From positions 558,001 to 622,000 of the forward strand of contig OZ255847.1 of NCBI GenBank assembly GCA_965277855.1: a stretch of DNA of 64,000 bases, read 5' to 3'. Of the stretch, positions 61,269 through 64,000 are shown piece by piece. The DNA comes from Bog-105 sp965277855. Its GTDB lineage: Bacteria > Acidobacteriota > Terriglobia > Bryobacterales > Bryobacteraceae. The position numbers were made by a program, and so were the translations under genes. The notes below the pieces were generated by a model that saw only the letters and a list, made by a program, of their open reading frames with translations, was not told the DNA's origin and made no database searches. How positions within the stretch are numbered: position 1 is the stretch's first letter; the number at the start of each line of letters is the position of its first letter.

Positions 61269-61477
61269 TGCTGCGTTTTCTCTGGATCTCAACACGCGGC
61301 TATCGGCTTACACCCTGGCGATCTCCCTACTTACGCTGGCGCATTGAAACCTATTCCGGTCTGCCCGCCGAGTCCATCACCAAACAGCAATTTTTATCTT
61401 TCCTCTGGCGAGAACGCTCCTCGCTTTGGCAATATCTGCGGTGGGTTAGCCGCATGTCACACCTTCGTCGTTCGTAG
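61268..61477 (+). CDS. Small Arg/Trp-rich conserved protein
   Basis: A 69-residue basic protein (MLRFLWISTRGYRLTPWRSP, YLRWRIETYSG, FLSFLWRERSSLWQYLRWV). Its ATG overlaps the previous stop in TGATG, so translation is probably coupled to the VWA pair. I recall similar short proteins from Acidobacteriota with the TRGYRLxPWRSPYLRWRxETY motif, but no function. Many Trp and Arg residues suggest a membrane-surface or nucleic-acid binding peptide. Confidence 0.65.
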   Translation: MLRFLWISTRGYRLTPWRSPYLRWRIETYSGLPAESITKQQFLSFLWRERSSLWQYLRWVSRMSHLRRS

Positions 61478-61480
61478 CCT

Positions 61481-62041
61481 ATGGAAACGCACATTTCCAG
61501 CGAGTTCAGCTTGGACGATGTTGTTGCCGTTCTCACACGCACTCCCGCTGCACTGAATGCGCTATTGCGCGGCCTGCCCGATAAGTGGGTGCGCTGCAAC
61601 GAAGGACATGATAGCTGGAGCGCATTCGACATTGTCGGCCACCTGATCTGCGGCGAGCGCAACGATTGGCTGCCACGAATAAGAATCCTGCTGGAGCAAG
61701 GTGAGGCGCGTGCGTTTGATCCTTTTGACCGCTTTGCGCAGCTCAGAGAGAGCGAGGGCAAATCGCTCGAGCAATTGCTGGGCGATTTCGCGCAGCTACG
61801 CGATGACAACTTAGTCGCGCTGCATGCCATGAATTTACAGCCGGAAGACTTTATTCGCCGGGGAACTCATCCGGCGTTAGGGACGGTGACCCTGTCGCAA
61901 CTTCTGGCGACTTGGGCCGTTCACGACTTCACGCATCTCCATCAACTATCCCGCGTGATGGCTCACCAGTACCGGGAGGCGGTCGGCCCTTGGAGCGCCT
62001 ACCTGGGCGTGCTGCAGTGTACCGGGCATAGCGCTCCCTAA
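61481..62041 (+). CDS. DinB-family protein
   Basis: A four-helix bundle metalloprotein of 186 residues. The metal-binding His residues are in FDIVGHLICGE and the HDFTHLHQ triad (about 146-152). DinB/YfiT-like enzymes include thiol transferases and hydrolases; the exact reaction is unknown. It begins three bases after the small basic protein, so it may belong to the VWA transcript. Confidence 0.9.
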   Translation: METHISSEFSLDDVVAVLTRTPAALNALLRGLPDKWVRCNEGHDSWSAFDIVGHLICGERNDWLPRIRILLEQGEARAFDPFDRFAQLRESEGKSLEQLLGDFAQLRDDNLVALHAMNLQPEDFIRRGTHPALGTVTLSQLLATWAVHDFTHLHQLSRVMAHQYREAVGPWSAYLGVLQCTGHSAP

Positions 62042-62058
62042 GCGCGAGCAAACTGAAT

Positions 62059-62316
62059 TTAGCGATGAGATTGATGACGGTCTTCCGGCGGAGCGTAGTT
62101 TTCCGCGATCTCGGAAGCGGTGATCTCGATGCTTGAGTTCGCCCGGATCAGGTCTGCGATGTCATCATTTGTCTTCCCTTGCGAGCGGAGTTTTTCAATC
62201 TCATCGCTAATCATGCCCACAAACGCCTGGATCGGAAACATTTCGGGACCAAGACCTGCAGCATTTCGCAGAGCCTTCTGAGCTTGAACAGCTTGCTCAA
62301 CCGCGTAAGTTTTCAC
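62059..62316 (-). CDS. Small conserved hypothetical protein
   Basis: An 85-residue soluble protein (VKTYAVEQAVQAQKALRNAA, ISDEIEKLRSQGKTNDDIAD, LIRANSSIEITASEIAENYA). It is mainly helical. GTG at 62316 was chosen because GAAGGAG lies eight bases before it; the frame opens further at 62400. It follows the ADOP gene by 35 bp on the same strand. Family not recognised; the LRSQGKTNDDIADLIRANS stretch may be a DNA-binding helix-turn-helix. Confidence 0.7.
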   Translation of the reverse strand: MKTYAVEQAVQAQKALRNAAGLGPEMFPIQAFVGMISDEIEKLRSQGKTNDDIADLIRANSSIEITASEIAENYAPPEDRHQSHR

Positions 62317-62351
62317 TTTGTTTTCTCCTTCGACATTACTCAGTGGCAATT

Positions 62352-64000
62352 TCATTCGTACCGCAAAGCTGTTACCGGATCGATCCTGATCGCCCGCCAC
62401 GATGGAATCAGGCTCGCTAGCATTGAGATAACTACGAGGAGAAGCGTGACCCCGGTGAATGTGATCGCATCCGTGGGGCTGGTCGCAAACAGCAGACTTG
62501 AAAGTAATCGCGTCAGTAGAATAGCCCCTGCCAGACCGACAGCGATTCCCACCAAAGCCAGCCCAATCCCCTGTCCTATGATCTGTTTGAGCACGCGGCT
62601 CCGCTGTGCTCCCAACGCCATTCGAATGCCGATCTCATTGGTGCGCTGCACGACCGCGTAAGCGATCACCCCATAAATGCCGATCCCGGAAAGCAGTAGG
62701 GCCGCACCGGCAAAGCCAGCAATTAAAGCCGTTCGAAAACGGGGTTGCGCAACTGAGGCCGATCTCACAAGATCTAACGTTGCTATGTCACTTAGGGTGG
62801 CCTCTGGATCGATCGCCCGAATCTCCCGCTCGATCTGATGTGGCAGTGTTGCGGCAATAAACGACCGGACCACCAGGTTCAGTTTTTCGCTATCGAAAAA
62901 CTCCGCATAAAGCGGGTAATAGGCGGGCTCCGGCGCGCTATCGAGCCCGGTATACTTTACATCGCCCACCACGCCCACGATCGGCAACCAGGGATTATGG
63001 TTATCCGGTCCGCTAGGCGCAATATGGCGGCCGATCGGATTGCTGTTCCCGAAGTAGCGTCGTGCCAGACTTTCGCTGATGATGATAGCCCCGGACCCGT
63101 TGACGCCATCGGCTTGAGTGAAGTACCGGCCCCTGCGCAATGGCACAGCGAGGGTCTCGAAATAGCCTGGACTCGCGAGAACAGTGGTGATGGCCGGAAA
63201 TCCCGCTTCGGTCCACGGTTGTCCCTCGATCTGAAAGGTATCGTAGTCGGCGCGGCGGTCGGGCGGAAGAGAATCCGAGAACGCTGCGGACAACACACCA
63301 GGGAGTCTGCGCACCCGCTCTAGGATGCGCACATACCGCGTGCTCTGAAACGGCATTGCCTCGGTGGTGCGCGTGTTCGAACGGCTGGGGGCAACGCCGA
63401 CCGCTAACACTTGCCGCGGAGCCGATTGAAAACCAGCCTCCATTTTTTCAAGCCTCACGAAGCTTCGGAGCAGTAGTCCGCCCGCCACCAGTAACGTGAA
63501 TGAGAGCGCCACCTCTGCAATCACGAGAACCTCATGTGTACGTCTCTTACCCAAACTCAGAGCCCCGGTTCGGCCGGCTTGCTTGAGAGCGGCATGCAAA
63601 TCCGAGTGCGCGTTTCGGAAGGCTGGAGCGAGACCAAAGAGGAGCGCCGTCAAAACCGAGACGAGAAACGTAAAGGCGAGGACCCGAAAATCCAGATGCA
63701 CGTCTTCGATCCGCGGCAGATTTCCTGGATTCCAGGTGCGTAAAGCCGAAACGGCCAGCGACGCGAGCGCGAGTCCTCCCACACCTGCGCATCCCGCAAG
63801 CAGAGAGCTCTCCGTCAATATCTGCCGTACCAGCCTCCCGCGCCCGGCGCCAAGGCTGAGCCGTATCGCCATCTCGCGCTCACGAGCGCTAGCCCGCACC
63901 AGCATTAGGTTTGCCACATTGGCGGTGGCAATCAGCAAAACCAAAAACACCGCACCGAACATTACAAGCAACGCGGGTCGGGCCTTTCCGGTTAAGGCAT
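62352..64000 (-). CDS. MacB-like permease, acidobacterial duplicated orphan permease (ADOP) type, cut by window end
   Basis: The frame stays open to the right edge, so the N-terminal half is missing. Visible are a group of helices (ARPALLVMFGAVFLVLLIATANVANLMLVRASAREREMAIR), a periplasmic MacB core and a second helix group with QRTNEIGIRMALGAQRSRVL. Two FtsX-like halves in one chain without an ATPase define the ADOP family described for Acidobacteriota. The role is uncertain. The last residues (TALRYE) match the ends of the two permeases at 30846 and 32094. Confidence 0.9.
   Translation of the reverse strand, partial: ALTGKARPALLVMFGAVFLVLLIATANVANLMLVRASAREREMAIRLSLGAGRGRLVRQILTESSLLAGCAGVGGLALASLAVSALRTWNPGNLPRIEDVHLDFRVLAFTFLVSVLTALLFGLAPAFRNAHSDLHAALKQAGRTGALSLGKRRTHEVLVIAEVALSFTLLVAGGLLLRSFVRLEKMEAGFQSAPRQVLAVGVAPSRSNTRTTEAMPFQSTRYVRILERVRRLPGVLSAAFSDSLPPDRRADYDTFQIEGQPWTEAGFPAITTVLASPGYFETLAVPLRRGRYFTQADGVNGSGAIIISESLARRYFGNSNPIGRHIAPSGPDNHNPWLPIVGVVGDVKYTGLDSAPEPAYYPLYAEFFDSEKLNLVVRSFIAATLPHQIEREIRAIDPEATLSDIATLDLVRSASVAQPRFRTALIAGFAGAALLLSGIGIYGVIAYAVVQRTNEIGIRMALGAQRSRVLKQIIGQGIGLALVGIAVGLAGAILLTRLLSSLLFATSPTDAITFTGVTLLLVVISMLASLIPSWRAIRIDPVTALRYE

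Overview
The window (about 58-60 % GC by eye) looks like a chromosomal segment of an Acidobacteriota species, most likely near Solibacter/Bryobacter. Four gene families support this: very long Oar-type TonB-dependent receptors with an N-terminal carboxypeptidase-regulatory-like domain, a paired VWFA-type secreted protein module, a MacB-like permease that reads as an acidobacterial duplicated orphan permease (ADOP), and several secreted glycoside hydrolases. This placement rests on gene content only. No rRNA, tRNA, CRISPR array, prophage or intact insertion sequence was seen.

Layout. 1-5.5 kb: the end of a polysaccharide flippase, a secreted RNase T2, a Bcp-type peroxiredoxin and a large exported protein of unknown function. 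5.7-10 kb: transketolase, a CHAD protein and an RMD1/DUF155-like membrane protein. 10-15.5 kb: a secreted GH5/GH42-like hydrolase, a 54-residue DUF1328 membrane protein, and a nucleoside hydrolase divergent from a GRP-type sugar transporter. 15.5-17 kb: two adjacent decayed genes. 17.2-18.1 kb: an Xre/RES toxin-antitoxin pair. 18.6-24.4 kb: an Oar-type receptor with a GH127 beta-L-arabinofuranosidase. 24.6-25.9 kb: cold-shock type RNA-binding proteins. 26-28 kb: a PQQ dehydrogenase with a c-type haem domain. 28.2-30.8 kb: NikR followed by a TonB-dependent receptor, a probable nickel uptake unit. 30.8-35.9 kb: sucC-sucD-ndk followed by two MacB-like permeases.

36-39.5 kb holds a VapBC pair, a Tat-exported GH29 fucosidase and a GH18 chitinase inactivated by three lesions. 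39.6-43.1 kb holds DAHP synthase, crcB, trpD and an MDR reductase. 43.1-46 kb holds redox genes with their AraC and HxlR regulators and a frameshifted DUF1772 gene. 46-50.6 kb holds dnaB, maf and a second GH127. 50.6-54 kb is a polysaccharide export/chain-length/tyrosine-kinase operon. 54-55.6 kb holds a nitroreductase fragment and an FMN reductase divergent from a MarR regulator. 55.8-58.4 kb holds 6-phosphogluconate dehydrogenase and a PfkB sugar kinase. 58.4-59.1 kb is a second VapBC. 59.3-64 kb holds two VWA proteins, a small basic protein, a DinB protein and the ADOP permease, cut by the window end.

Together the genes describe a soil-type heterotroph. It breaks down plant or microbial polysaccharides (arabinosides, fucosides, formerly chitin) and takes up products through TonB receptors. 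Sugars pass through the pentose-phosphate pathway, and an exopolysaccharide is exported. Three toxin-antitoxin modules each have an inverted repeat at the promoter or start. The best leads are the NikR-TonB receptor unit, the clustered gene decay at 15.5-17 kb and 38.3-39.5 kb, and the MarR operator that covers a start codon.
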